DNA from: Halobacillus massiliensis
GTDB lineage: Bacteria > Bacillota > Bacilli > Bacillales > Halobacillaceae
Length of the DNA: 64,000 bases
Assembly: GCF_900166625.1 (NCBI RefSeq)
Contig: NZ_LT800499.1
Location: forward strand, 3,305,676-3,369,675
Direction of reading: 5' to 3'
The notes below the pieces were generated by a model. It was not told the DNA's origin and made no database searches. It worked only from the letters and a program-made list of their open reading frames with translations. Shown here one piece after another: positions 24,973 through 33,337 of the stretch. The translations under genes and the position numbers were made by a program. Every line of letters begins with the position of its first letter. Within the stretch, counting starts at the first letter, position 1.

Positions 24973-26157
24973 ATGGAGGTGGTTTCCATAGTTTCCAATC
25001 GCACGCGTTTTTGGATCCTTATCGCTCTTGTTACAATTTCAGGATTTTCTCAAGGTATGCTGCTCCCATTACTTGCTGTTATTTTAGAGCAGAATGGTGT
25101 TTCATCATCAGTAAACGGACTGCATGCAGCTGCTTTATACATAGGGATTTTAATTTCATCCCCTTTCATGGAAAAACCTTTGCAGAAATTCGGTTATAAA
25201 CCTGTCATTATGTTTGGCGGAGTTTTAGTTATTGTTTCACTGGCTCTTTTCCCGCTATGGCAAGCCTTATGGTTCTGGTTCATTCTTAGGATGATGATCG
25301 GTATTGGAGATCAGATTCTTCATTTCGGTACCCAAACCTGGATTACAGCAACCGCTCACGAAAAATCACGTGGACGAAGCATAGCTTACTACGGTCTGTT
25401 TTTCAGTCTTGGCTTTACATTTGGTCCGCTGATGACAAATTTACTTTCAATCAGTATGGCTCTGCCATTTATTATTTCATCTGTCATTAGTTTCGCTGTC
25501 TGGATGACGATGTGGCTTGTCCGCAATCAGATGCCCCCTCAGGAGCAGCAAACGGCTTATGGAACAAGTTCCATTAAAAGGTTTGGCCTTGCAATCAAGC
25601 TTGGCTGGGCAGCTTTCCTGCCTCCGTTAACCTATGGTTTTCTCGAAGCAACTCTGCATGCCACTTTCCCCGTTTATGGACTGAGAATCGGTCATGATGT
25701 AAATATGCTTTCACTAATCATTCCATCCTTTGCGGCTGCCAGCCTTTTGTCTCAGATTCCTTTAGGAGCGCTGAGCGACCGATATGGAAGAAAAATCATC
25801 ATTACTTCAGTCATAGCCGGAGGAATTGTCTCCTTTACACTAGCCGGCATTTTTGAAAGCTCAACGGCCGGATTGTTTATAACGTTTGCCATCGGTGGTT
25901 TCTTTGTAGGTTCTCTTTTCTCGCTTGGAATTACTTATATGACGGACCTTTTGCCTAAGGATCTTCTTCCCGCAGGCAACATTCTCTGTGGGATGTCCTT
26001 TAGTATTGGCAGTATTGCAGGACCATCGATTACAGGAGTATTCATCGATGTATTTGAAGGAGTATCCTTCTTCTTTCTCATCGTCATAACATTAGTTCTT
26101 GTTTTTCTCGGTGTTGCCTTACATCCAGCACAAAAAAAAGCTGCCTCTTCTGCATAG
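24973..26157 (+). CDS. MFS transporter, uncertain start codon
   Basis: Twelve-span major facilitator of about 390 aa, probably drug or metabolite efflux. The loop 2-3 motif is replaced by EKPLQKFGYKPV, and the second-half copy reads GALSDRYGRKIII (G-x-x-x-D-R-x-G-R-K). GTQTWITA and FFVGSLFSLGITYMTD fit spans 4 and 11. The start is odd: the best ribosome site GGAGGTGG (24975-24982) lies inside the longest frame, and 5 nt after it stands ATA (24988), not ATG. The ATG at 24973 has no site. GTG 24979 overlaps it. The listed start is the longest reading. Confidence 0.85.
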   Translation: MEVVSIVSNRTRFWILIALVTISGFSQGMLLPLLAVILEQNGVSSSVNGLHAAALYIGILISSPFMEKPLQKFGYKPVIMFGGVLVIVSLALFPLWQALWFWFILRMMIGIGDQILHFGTQTWITATAHEKSRGRSIAYYGLFFSLGFTFGPLMTNLLSISMALPFIISSVISFAVWMTMWLVRNQMPPQEQQTAYGTSSIKRFGLAIKLGWAAFLPPLTYGFLEATLHATFPVYGLRIGHDVNMLSLIIPSFAAASLLSQIPLGALSDRYGRKIIITSVIAGGIVSFTLAGIFESSTAGLFITFAIGGFFVGSLFSLGITYMTDLLPKDLLPAGNILCGMSFSIGSIAGPSITGVFIDVFEGVSFFFLIVITLVLVFLGVALHPAQKKAASSA

Positions 26158-26173
26158 GAAGGGCAGCTTTTTG
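26132..26173. terminator. Bidirectional terminator between the MFS gene and znuA
   Basis: AAAAGCTGCC / GGCAGCTTTTT stem. It includes the last MFS codons. Confidence 0.8.
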
Positions 26174-26175
26174 TA

Positions 26176-27183
26176 TTAATCTGTTAAGGCCTTGTGTAAC
26201 ACTTCAATATTTTTATCCATTAAGCTGAAGTAGTCCTCTCCTGCTTTGATGTCATCTTCCGTAAGTACGGATAAGTTATGAATTCTGAGCGGTTCTGCTC
26301 CAATTTCTTTTTGGACGACTTCTGATACTTTAGGAGTAATGTTCTGTTCAAACAGGACGTAATTTAAGTCGTGCTCTCTGGCTGTCTGTATAATCTTTTC
26401 AAGCTCTTTTTGGGATGGCTCATTTGTTGGACTGATTCCGGATACAGGGATTTGCTCTAACCCATAAGCCTGCTCCCAGTAACCATATGCGGCGTGTGAA
26501 ACAATAATTTCATTTTTGTACTGTCCCGCTACCTCGTCATGGAATTTTTGATCCAATTCTTCAAGATCTGTTTTTAAAGTTTCAAAATTCTCGTTAAACT
26601 GTTCTTCTGATTCAGGGTCCAGACTTACAAGCATTTCCTTAATATTTTCTGCGATTTCAACGGAACGAACGGGATCAAGCCAGATGTGAGGATTGTTTTC
26701 TCCATGGTCGTGTCCTGTATGGTCATCATGTGACTCTTCCGTTCCTTCATCGCTATGACTTTCTTCCTCGTGATTATGTTCACTCTCATTTTTTTCATCT
26801 TCCGCATGAGTGTGGCCGCTCTCTTCAAGATTTATTCCTTTTGCGGCTTCCAGAATAGTCACATCCTCTGATTCTATTGCATCAGATATTTTTTCAGCGT
26901 AGGATTCTAATCCGGCGCCGTTGTATATAAATGCATCCGCTTCTGCTAATTTAACCATTTCTTTCGTCGATGGCTCATATGAATGAGCATCAGATCCTGC
27001 CGGCAGGATCGACTTTACTTCAGCCTTCTCCCCAGCGATTCTTTCTGTAAAATATTCCAGGGGATAAACCGTTGTATTAATTTTCAACCTGTTCTTTCCT
27101 TCTTCTTCAGAGGATTGATTACTGCACGCTCCCAGTAATAAAATCCCTGTAAATATAAAAATATAAATGATTCCCCGTTTCAT
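26176..27183 (-). CDS. znuA: Zinc ABC transporter substrate-binding lipoprotein
   Basis: High-affinity Zn2+ capture at the outer membrane face. The signal peptide with lipobox LLGAC (Cys near residue 19) begins at ATG 27183, which has AAGGAGGAAC upstream. It is a cluster A-1 binding protein: DAHSYEPS and NPHIWLDP hold metal His residues, SHAAYGYWE and SGISPTNEPS follow. A His/Asp/Glu-rich loop (residues ~118-165, HNHEEESHSDEG and HDDHTGHDHG) marks it as Zn rather than Mn. Two Zur-like boxes lie just upstream. It sits downstream of zur on the same strand but has its own promoter region. Confidence 0.93.
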   Translation of the reverse strand: MKRGIIYIFIFTGILLLGACSNQSSEEEGKNRLKINTTVYPLEYFTERIAGEKAEVKSILPAGSDAHSYEPSTKEMVKLAEADAFIYNGAGLESYAEKISDAIESEDVTILEAAKGINLEESGHTHAEDEKNESEHNHEEESHSDEGTEESHDDHTGHDHGENNPHIWLDPVRSVEIAENIKEMLVSLDPESEEQFNENFETLKTDLEELDQKFHDEVAGQYKNEIIVSHAAYGYWEQAYGLEQIPVSGISPTNEPSQKELEKIIQTAREHDLNYVLFEQNITPKVSEVVQKEIGAEPLRIHNLSVLTEDDIKAGEDYFSLMDKNIEVLHKALTD

Positions 27184-27225
27184 GATTGTGTTCCTCCTTG
27201 CTATCATGGACATTAACTCAGTATA

Positions 27226-27240
27226 TAGTAATGATTACGC
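27226..27240 (-). promoter_or_regulatory. Zur box, znuA promoter, proximal
   Basis: TAGTAATGATTACGC matches TCGTAATNATTACGA at 13 of 15 positions. Confidence 0.75.
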
Positions 27241-27248
27241 TCTGTAAA

Positions 27249-27263
27249 TAGTAATCATTACTT
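27249..27263 (-). promoter_or_regulatory. Zur box, znuA promoter, distal
   Basis: TAGTAATCATTACTT shares the GTAATNATTAC core; its centre is 23 bp from the proximal box. Confidence 0.65.
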
Positions 27264-27313
27264 CTGTTTTCTTTATCCATTTCTATAGAGTGATCTTCTT
27301 CCATGCTAAGGTT

Positions 27314-27351
27314 TAAAAAAGCTTGAAGAAAAACTTAGTTTCTCTTCAAGC
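27314..27351 (-). terminator. Terminator of znuC-znuB-zur
   Basis: GCTTGAAGA / TCTTCAAGC stem, with A6 on the left giving T6 on the minus strand. Confidence 0.8.
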
Positions 27352-27389
27352 CATATAAGATCTTTCAAAAACCTTTACCATATAAATGA

Positions 27390-27800
27390 TCAGCTGCAAA
27401 CCGGACATTTCCCATAAATTTCAAACTTATGATTTTCAATATCGTAGCCTCGAAGATTTTCGTTGAGGCTCTCCATCGGGCAGAAATCAATAGACTTAGT
27501 CTTTCCGCAATCGGTGCAAATGAAGTGATGATGGTGTCCTTTCGTATCACAGCCCATCCGGAAATGCTTTTCACCACTGAGATCTGTAGATTCAAGGATT
27601 TCTTCTTCTGTAAGCAGATATAAATTACGATAGACCGTATCATAGCTGACTCCCGGAAAATCCTTCTGAATCTGTTTTAAAATCGTTTTTGCTGCAATAT
27701 ATTGATCATGCTCAATAAGAATTTCTAAGATTCTTTCTCTCTGCTTTGTTTTCTTATATCCGCTCGTTTTTAACTTCTGCAAAGCTGACTCTAATTTCAT
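27390..27800 (-). CDS. zur: Fur-family zinc uptake regulator Zur
   Basis: 136-aa Zn-sensing repressor that blocks zinc uptake genes when zinc is ample. The winged helix is in residues ~10-80 with recognition helix VSYDTVYRNLYLL. HHHHFICTDCGK begins the dimer/metal domain, and the structural zinc site is made of CTDC and CPVC at the C-terminus. Its position as last gene of a znuCB operon and the Zur-like boxes around it separate it from Fur and PerR paralogues. It begins in an ATGA overlap with znuB. Confidence 0.92.
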   Translation of the reverse strand: MKLESALQKLKTSGYKKTKQRERILEILIEHDQYIAAKTILKQIQKDFPGVSYDTVYRNLYLLTEEEILESTDLSGEKHFRMGCDTKGHHHHFICTDCGKTKSIDFCPMESLNENLRGYDIENHKFEIYGKCPVCS

Positions 27801-28654
27801 GCGGTTTCACCCTTTACATGTAACTGATTTCTTACTTTCTTAAATAAGATAGCCATAATAAGCACGAGAATAGCAATCACTACTATCGTCCCACCAGGTG
27901 GAACGCTTAAATGATAAGAAGAAATTAAGCCAAGTATAACAGAGAATTCTCCAAAAAATATAGACAAGCCAATCGTTTGTTTAAAGCTTGATGCTATCCT
28001 TAAGGCAGCTGCGACAGGAAGGGTCATCAGTGCGGATACAAGCAGTATCCCAACGACCTGCATCGACGAAGCAATAACTAGGGCTACCATAACAATGAAC
28101 ATTAAATGAATCCAGCGGCCGTTCACCCCGGAGATGGAAGCATGTTCCTCATCGAAGGAAAGGACGAAGAGTTCCTTATAGAACATGACCACAACTGCAA
28201 GCACTGCGAGGGTAATAAAAACTACGGTCCACATACTGGAACGGCTTACTGCGGTTACACTTCCAAACAAATAGCTGAACAAGTCTGTATTAAAACCTTC
28301 AGCCAGCGAAATTAAAATGACTCCAACTCCTATACCGCCTGATAAAATAATAGGAATGGCAAGCTCTTCATAATGTTTGTAAACTTTCCTCAATTTCTCA
28401 ATAAGAATGGCTCCTCCTACAGAAAACACCATTCCCATGTAAACAGGATTTAATTCATTTATATTAGACACTCTTTTCTCCAGCAGCAGGCTGGCCGCTA
28501 TTCCTGTGAGAGTGATATGTGAGAGGGCATCCGCGATTAATGAAAGCCGCCTCACAACGATAAATACACCGAGCAATGGCGCAACAATCCCAATTAATAA
28601 ACCAGTAATTGCAGCGTTTTGCAAAAATTCATATTCTAGAAAGCTGCTGATCAT
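27797..28654 (-). CDS. znuB: Zinc ABC transporter permease
   Basis: Inner-membrane channel of the Zn2+ importer, 285 aa with eight or nine spans. Typical ABC-3 family segments include SLIADALSHITLTGIA near residues 34-49 (with the metal-path Asp and His) and VGILLVSALMTLPVAAA near 200, the ATPase-contact loop. It overlaps znuC upstream and zur downstream by 4 bp each, so the three are translated together. Confidence 0.92.
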   Translation of the reverse strand: MISSFLEYEFLQNAAITGLLIGIVAPLLGVFIVVRRLSLIADALSHITLTGIAASLLLEKRVSNINELNPVYMGMVFSVGGAILIEKLRKVYKHYEELAIPIILSGGIGVGVILISLAEGFNTDLFSYLFGSVTAVSRSSMWTVVFITLAVLAVVVMFYKELFVLSFDEEHASISGVNGRWIHLMFIVMVALVIASSMQVVGILLVSALMTLPVAAALRIASSFKQTIGLSIFFGEFSVILGLISSYHLSVPPGGTIVVIAILVLIMAILFKKVRNQLHVKGETA

Positions 28655-29424
28655 GGATGAGTCACCTCATGATTGTGGGTGAGCTGCTGAACGGAATGAC
28701 CATACAGGCGGTTTAAATCTTCCTCCCCAAATTCTTTATACTCTTCAGAAGCCCCGTGAAAATGAATGGTCTTATTCATGCAGACTACGTGAGTCGCGTG
28801 TTCTGTAATCGTCCCAATATCATGAGTAACCATAAGCAGGGAAATACCTTTTTCTTTATTAAGATCTTCCAACAGTTTGTAAAATGCAGTCACATGCTCG
28901 GCATCTACACCGACCGTCGGTTCATCAAGGATTAACAGTGAAGGATCACTCACCAGAGCTCTGGCTATAAAGACGCGCTGCTGCTGGCCGCCGGATAACT
29001 CGCCGATATTGACATGGGCATAATCTTCCATCTCTACGGTCCTTAAAGCATCCATCGCTTTTTGCTTATGCTTTTTATTAAAGAAGCGGAAAGCTCCTAT
29101 TCTCGATACCAGTCCTGTTTTTACAACTTCTATCACAGTTGCGGGAAACCCTGAATTAAAACTGTTCGCTTTCTGGGAAACAAACCCGATCTCCTGCCAT
29201 TGGTGAAACTGTTTAAATGGCTTGCCGAACAGCTTCACAGAACCTCTGTCCGGTTTTTCAAGGCCGAGCATCAGCTTAATTAAAGTTGATTTTCCTGAAC
29301 CGTTAGGTCCGACAAGACCAAGGAACTGCCCTTGTTCAATCGTGAGGTCGACATCCTTTACAATCCACTCTCTGTCATATTTAAAAGAAATCTGGTTCAT
29401 TTCTATTATTTTATCTGTTTTCAT
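28651..29424 (-). CDS. znuC: Zinc ABC transporter ATP-binding protein
   Basis: ATPase of the Zn2+ importer, 257 aa. Walker A is GPNGSGKST near residue 39, the signature LSGGQQQRV near 137, Walker B LLILDEPTVGVD near 157, and the switch His is in MVTHD. It is the first gene of znuC-znuB-zur. A Zur-like box lies 19-33 bp upstream of its start. A His-rich C-terminus (HSVQQLTHNHEVTH) may touch zinc. Confidence 0.93.
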   Translation of the reverse strand: MKTDKIIEMNQISFKYDREWIVKDVDLTIEQGQFLGLVGPNGSGKSTLIKLMLGLEKPDRGSVKLFGKPFKQFHQWQEIGFVSQKANSFNSGFPATVIEVVKTGLVSRIGAFRFFNKKHKQKAMDALRTVEMEDYAHVNIGELSGGQQQRVFIARALVSDPSLLILDEPTVGVDAEHVTAFYKLLEDLNKEKGISLLMVTHDIGTITEHATHVVCMNKTIHFHGASEEYKEFGEEDLNRLYGHSVQQLTHNHEVTHP

Positions 29425-29442
29425 AGAAAATCCCTCTCATAA

Positions 29443-29457
29443 TAATAATCATTACGA
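29443..29457 (-). promoter_or_regulatory. Zur box upstream of znuC
   Basis: TAATAATCATTACGA, reverse complement TCGTAATGATTATTA, 13 of 15 to TCGTAATNATTACGA. Confidence 0.75.
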
Positions 29458-29549
29458 ATTAAATTATAATACGTTCATATGTTGAAGTAAATGGCAGTAA
29501 ACTTTATATTGACAAAACTAATATTTAAGGCAGAATAATGGAAGGGAAA

Positions 29550-29564
29550 AAGTAATTATTACGA
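29550..29564 (+). promoter_or_regulatory. Zur box upstream of the permease pair
   Basis: AAGTAATTATTACGA, 13 of 15 to the Zur consensus, 25 bp before the permease start. It places the pair in the zinc regulon. Confidence 0.75.
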
Positions 29565-29589
29565 TTTACATTTTAAAGGAGGATGACCA

Positions 29590-30579
29590 TTGGATCAAGT
29601 AATTCAAACTTCCAATAAGTGGGGGTACCTGCTGCTTTTTTTATTTTTTGCCGCTTTTATCTACGGAGATCTTTTTCCTGTTTCGGTGATAGCTTCAATT
29701 GTTCCCTCACTGCTGGACGTGAATACTATTTTCTTAAGTATCGTACTTGAAGCCATTCCCTTTGTCCTGCTTGGTGTTTTCGCTTCAGCTTTAATTCAAA
29801 CCTTTGTGAAGGAAGAGACCCTCGACCGATTTATACCTTCTAATCCAGTACTGGCACTGTTTCCTGCAGTGACAATTGGAGCCGTGTTTCCTGTATGCGA
29901 ATGTGCAATTGTCCCGATTGTACGACGGCTTATCAAAAAGGGGATGCCGCTTCATGTAGGAATTGTAATCCTTGTATCAGCTCCAATATTAAATCCAATT
30001 GTTTTTCTATCAACCTTCTATGCTTTTCAAACGAACCTTACGATCGCCTGGGCAAGAATGGGACTGGCCTTTGTGGCCTCAATCATCATTGGTGCCTTTA
30101 TTTATAATAAATATAAAAACTCCTGGCAGTTAAAAGAATCGATGAGAGCTGTGGACCACCAACATAGTCATGGGAATCGTTTCGTTGAAACCTTCTATCA
30201 TGCCAGCGATGAATTTTTTGAAATGGGCAAATACTTAATTATCGGTGCTTTAATTGCCAGCATCATACAAACCTTCATGGCAAGAGACCTGCTTGTAGAA
30301 GTAGGGAACGGATTTATTACCGGTCCGGCAGTAATGATGGGACTAGCTTACTTGCTTTCCTTATGTTCAGAAGCAGATGCTTTTGTAGCCTCTTCATTTG
30401 GAAGTCTATTTTCCAGCAGCTCCCTACTAGCTTTTCTCGTATACGGACCGATGACTGACTTAAAAAATACTATATTAATGGTGGCCTATTTTAAAAAGAG
30501 ATTTGTACTGTCTTTCCTTATCATCGTAACCTGTGTCGTCTTTGCTGTAACTCTTATTTTTGAAATGTTATTTATGTAA
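29590..30579 (+). CDS. Permease of the UPF0718/ArsP_1 family (YcgR-like)
   Basis: 329-aa protein with about eight spans. The signature FPVCECAIVPIVRRL near residues 102-116 and the mirrored segment LSLCSEADAFVASSFG near 255-270 are those of PF03773 permeases, where paired Cys residues line the path. A cytosolic HQHSHGNR stretch separates the halves. TTG start at 29590 with GGAGG 7 nt upstream. Overlaid by a Zur box and followed after 13 bp by a TIGR03943 partner, as ycgR-ycgQ in B. subtilis. Export or delivery of a metal is inference. Confidence 0.85.
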   Translation: MDQVIQTSNKWGYLLLFLFFAAFIYGDLFPVSVIASIVPSLLDVNTIFLSIVLEAIPFVLLGVFASALIQTFVKEETLDRFIPSNPVLALFPAVTIGAVFPVCECAIVPIVRRLIKKGMPLHVGIVILVSAPILNPIVFLSTFYAFQTNLTIAWARMGLAFVASIIIGAFIYNKYKNSWQLKESMRAVDHQHSHGNRFVETFYHASDEFFEMGKYLIIGALIASIIQTFMARDLLVEVGNGFITGPAVMMGLAYLLSLCSEADAFVASSFGSLFSSSSLLAFLVYGPMTDLKNTILMVAYFKKRFVLSFLIIVTCVVFAVTLIFEMLFM

Positions 30580-30592
30580 GGAGTGAAAATTT

Positions 30593-31486
30593 ATGTCAAA
30601 AAACTCTCATTATTTTTTTAGAAGCATCATTCTGTTGGGCTTTGGTCTATTTATCATAAACCTTCTTATAACAGGGGATATCCACAAATTTATCGCTCCT
30701 AGGATGACTCCCTATATTTATTTTGCCTTATTTGTAATTATCGTACTGTCTGTTATTCAATTTTTCAAAAGTGATAGTCCTGAGGATGAACATTCATGCG
30801 ACTGCGGCCATTCTCATGACTTAACGGATTCCATGCCCCGTTCATTCTTAGTGTATTCGTTATTCATAGTTCCTATTTTTACAGGCATGTTGTTTTCGGA
30901 TCATGTTCTCGGGAGTTCTCAAGCCTCTATTAAAGGTTTTAAATATGAACTTAATTCCACTTCACCAAGTGACAGCTTTAATAAGCCGGAAAGTAACGTT
31001 AGTACAGGTGATTCTGCAGAAGAATCAGATGAGCAGGACCTGTTGGAAGACCCGGCAATATTAACCCCGGAAGACCGTTACCCTAAACTATATAAAGAAT
31101 TTTCAAACAATGAGAGTTTAGTTTTAAACGAAGATACATATATCGGCGGTATTTCCATTTTGGAAGACAATGCTGATCAATATGTCGGTAAAGAAATTAC
31201 GATGAACGGTTTTGTTTTTCGAGAAGACAGTTTCCCTGAAGACCAAATTGTTATTGGCCGATTCGGAATCAGCTGCTGTGTGGCTGATGGAGGGATTTAC
31301 GGGCTTCTGGTCCAAGGTGGGGGGCAAGAGTATAGTCGTTTTAAAAACGATACGTGGGTAGAAGTTACAGGTACCTTAAAAAAAGTAAAACATAATAATT
31401 GGGAGCTTCCCATGATAGAGCCTGCTTCTATTAAAAAGATTGAAACACCAAAAGAACCATATGTGTATGAAGAATTAGAGTTTTAG
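30593..31486 (+). CDS. TIGR03943-family membrane partner protein (YcgQ-like)
   Basis: 297 aa. Two N-terminal spans (~10-27, ~37-57), a Cys/His cluster HSCDCGHSHD near residues 66-75, a third span (~85-103), then a long acidic linker. The C-terminal OB-like DUF1980 domain (~190-290) contains GRFGISCCVADGGIYGLLVQ. This architecture is that of the putative permease subunit found beside UPF0718 permeases. The CxC/HxH cluster and the upstream Zur box point to zinc. Molecular function unknown. Confidence 0.82.
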   Translation: MSKNSHYFFRSIILLGFGLFIINLLITGDIHKFIAPRMTPYIYFALFVIIVLSVIQFFKSDSPEDEHSCDCGHSHDLTDSMPRSFLVYSLFIVPIFTGMLFSDHVLGSSQASIKGFKYELNSTSPSDSFNKPESNVSTGDSAEESDEQDLLEDPAILTPEDRYPKLYKEFSNNESLVLNEDTYIGGISILEDNADQYVGKEITMNGFVFREDSFPEDQIVIGRFGISCCVADGGIYGLLVQGGGQEYSRFKNDTWVEVTGTLKKVKHNNWELPMIEPASIKKIETPKEPYVYEELEF

Positions 31487-31531
31487 TGGCCAATAAAGCT
31501 GACAGGAGTCTTGCCAGTTTTATAACCACAT

Positions 31532-31572
31532 AAAAACACAGGCTGTCAAAACTTCTCAACAGCCTGTGTAAT
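31532..31572. terminator. Bidirectional terminator after the permease pair
   Basis: ACACAGGCTGT / ACAGCCTGTGT stem with a 12-nt loop between two convergent units. Confidence 0.75.
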
Positions 31573-31580
31573 ATGCATTT

Positions 31581-32273
31581 TTATAGATATTTGCTGTATT
31601 TTTTTTCCAAACGATCCTGCAAAAAGGAAAACACCATAGTAAGCGGCCAGTAAACAAGAGCGGCTAAAATGTAAAGAGTCATTGAGTCATTTGTCCGTCC
31701 TGCTACAACCTGAGCTTTGTTTAATATTTCAGGAACCGAGATCATAGCTGCCAAAGAAGTGGCTTTTAACAGGTCTAAGAATACATTGCTGAGCGGTGGT
31801 ACTGCAATCCGGACAGCCTGAGGCATAATGATTCTTCTCATCGTCTGCCAATAGGACAGTCCTAACGCCCTCGCGGATTCCCACTGCCCTTTCGCCACGC
31901 TGGCTAAAGAAGATCGGTTAATTTCAGCAATATAGGCGGCACTGTTTGTTCCAAAACCGATAATTGCAGCCAGTACGGCGGAAAGAGTTATTCCCAGAAT
32001 TGGAAGTCCAAAGTAAAGAACGAATAAATAAACAAGCACCGGTGTTCCGCGCATAAAGGAAATGTAAAGCCTGGCCGGCCATCTGAGCAGCCGTTTCTCC
32101 GAACTTCTGGCAAGTGCCAGGAAGAAGCCAAGAATCAGTCCGATGGCCATCCCTATCACAGCCACTAATAACGTATAGGGTACTCCTTCGAGTATAAAAG
32201 GAAGGCTATCCCATGCACGGTCTAAAACAAAGAACTTCTCAAAGTTGATGGATCTTACGTCAACTGACAGCAT
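31581..32273 (-). CDS. Amino-acid ABC transporter permease
   Basis: HisM-family permease, 230 aa, five spans. The EAA loop ESARALGLSYWQTMRRIIMPQA near residues 140-160 contacts an ATPase. The N-terminal segment LPFILEGVPYTLLVAVIGM is typical of polar amino-acid importers. AAGGTGA precedes the ATG. It follows the binding protein by 11 bp, but no ATPase gene accompanies them, as in the B. subtilis yckA-yckB pair. Substrate (cystine or another polar amino acid) not evident. Confidence 0.87.
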   Translation of the reverse strand: MLSVDVRSINFEKFFVLDRAWDSLPFILEGVPYTLLVAVIGMAIGLILGFFLALARSSEKRLLRWPARLYISFMRGTPVLVYLFVLYFGLPILGITLSAVLAAIIGFGTNSAAYIAEINRSSLASVAKGQWESARALGLSYWQTMRRIIMPQAVRIAVPPLSNVFLDLLKATSLAAMISVPEILNKAQVVAGRTNDSMTLYILAALVYWPLTMVFSFLQDRLEKKYSKYL

Positions 32274-32284
32274 AAGATTTCACC

Positions 32285-33124
32285 TTACAGTTCCAATCCT
32301 TCAATTTCTTCTATATCTTCTTCCGGTTTTTCAGAAGCGTCTTGACCGCCGAAGAATTCTTTAGAGATTTTTGTTAAAGTTCCGTCTTCACGCATTTCCT
32401 GTAGTGTCTCATCAATCTTCTGTTTCAGTTCATCTTCCCCATTCCCCATAACAATCGCAGATTCGGTGGGATGAAATTTAAGGTCCGGGTGAAGCGTTAC
32501 TTCTATATCGGGCAGCGCCTTTAAAGCAAGAGATTGCAAGTAATAATCATTTATAACCAAGTCCGTGTTTCCATTTTCTACGTCTCTTAAGTATACGTCA
32601 TTAGCTACATTGCCATAGGAAACAATTTCTGCCCCGTAATGTTCAGCAATTTGGGCGAATACGGTAGTGGCTCCACCGCCGTGTCTCTTTCCTTCGATAT
32701 CTTCAAGAGTTTCAATCCCTGACAAATCATCTTCTCTAACAATCATTGTTGAATAAGAATATTTATAAGGCTCACTGAAATCAAAGCTTTCTTCACGGCT
32801 TTCCGTAATTTCCATATCATTAATAACCATATCTACTCGCCCGCTCTCAATTGATGAAAGCAGACCATCAACGCCATACTCTTCAAAGGAAAGTTCTAGA
32901 TCAAGCCGATTGGCGATCTCTTTCATAACTTCCACATCATAACCTGTCAATTCCTCAGAGTCTTCAGGGTAGAAAGAAGCAGGATACAGTGTGCCTGATG
33001 TTCCTACAACAAGTTCACCGCTTTCCTGGACTTCGTCCCACTTAGATGTAGACTCCTCCGACCCACAAGCAATTAGAACAACAGACAACAAAAGAATAAG
33101 TATGGATAAAATACCTTTACGCAT
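32285..33124 (-). CDS. Amino-acid ABC transporter substrate-binding lipoprotein
   Basis: Family 3 solute-binding protein with lipobox VVLIACG (Cys near residue 20). The ATG at 33124 follows GGAAGGTGA. The mature part has GELVVGTSGTLYPASFYPE, GYDVEVMKEIANRLDLEL and DMVINDMEITESREESFDFS, the classic HisJ/GlnH pattern. The acidic C-terminus EKPEEDIEEIEGLEL is an unusual extra. First gene of a two-gene unit with the permease. Confidence 0.88.
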   Translation of the reverse strand: MRKGILSILILLLSVVLIACGSEESTSKWDEVQESGELVVGTSGTLYPASFYPEDSEELTGYDVEVMKEIANRLDLELSFEEYGVDGLLSSIESGRVDMVINDMEITESREESFDFSEPYKYSYSTMIVREDDLSGIETLEDIEGKRHGGGATTVFAQIAEHYGAEIVSYGNVANDVYLRDVENGNTDLVINDYYLQSLALKALPDIEVTLHPDLKFHPTESAIVMGNGEDELKQKIDETLQEMREDGTLTKISKEFFGGQDASEKPEEDIEEIEGLEL

Positions 33125-33280
33125 TAAATTCACCTTCCTGTAAAAAATTCATACCTATACAATATTGCACCAAGTCTTTCGGAATATCAACCTCTCTGCT
33201 TGGTTTAAAAGGCCTGGTACATTTTACAAAATTCTATTGTAGTTTCATGAATGTATGATATTATAATAATCAATATAAAA

Positions 33281-33295
33281 TTAAAATTATTATAA
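33281..33295 (+). promoter_or_regulatory. PerR box upstream of pfeT
   Basis: TTAAAATTATTATAA agrees with TTATAATNATTATAA except at one position. It lies 43 bp before the start in an AT-rich promoter region. Confidence 0.75.
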
Positions 33296-33337
33296 TTACA
33301 ATTAGCCGTTCACTTAATTGATAAAGGGGCTGAGAAA

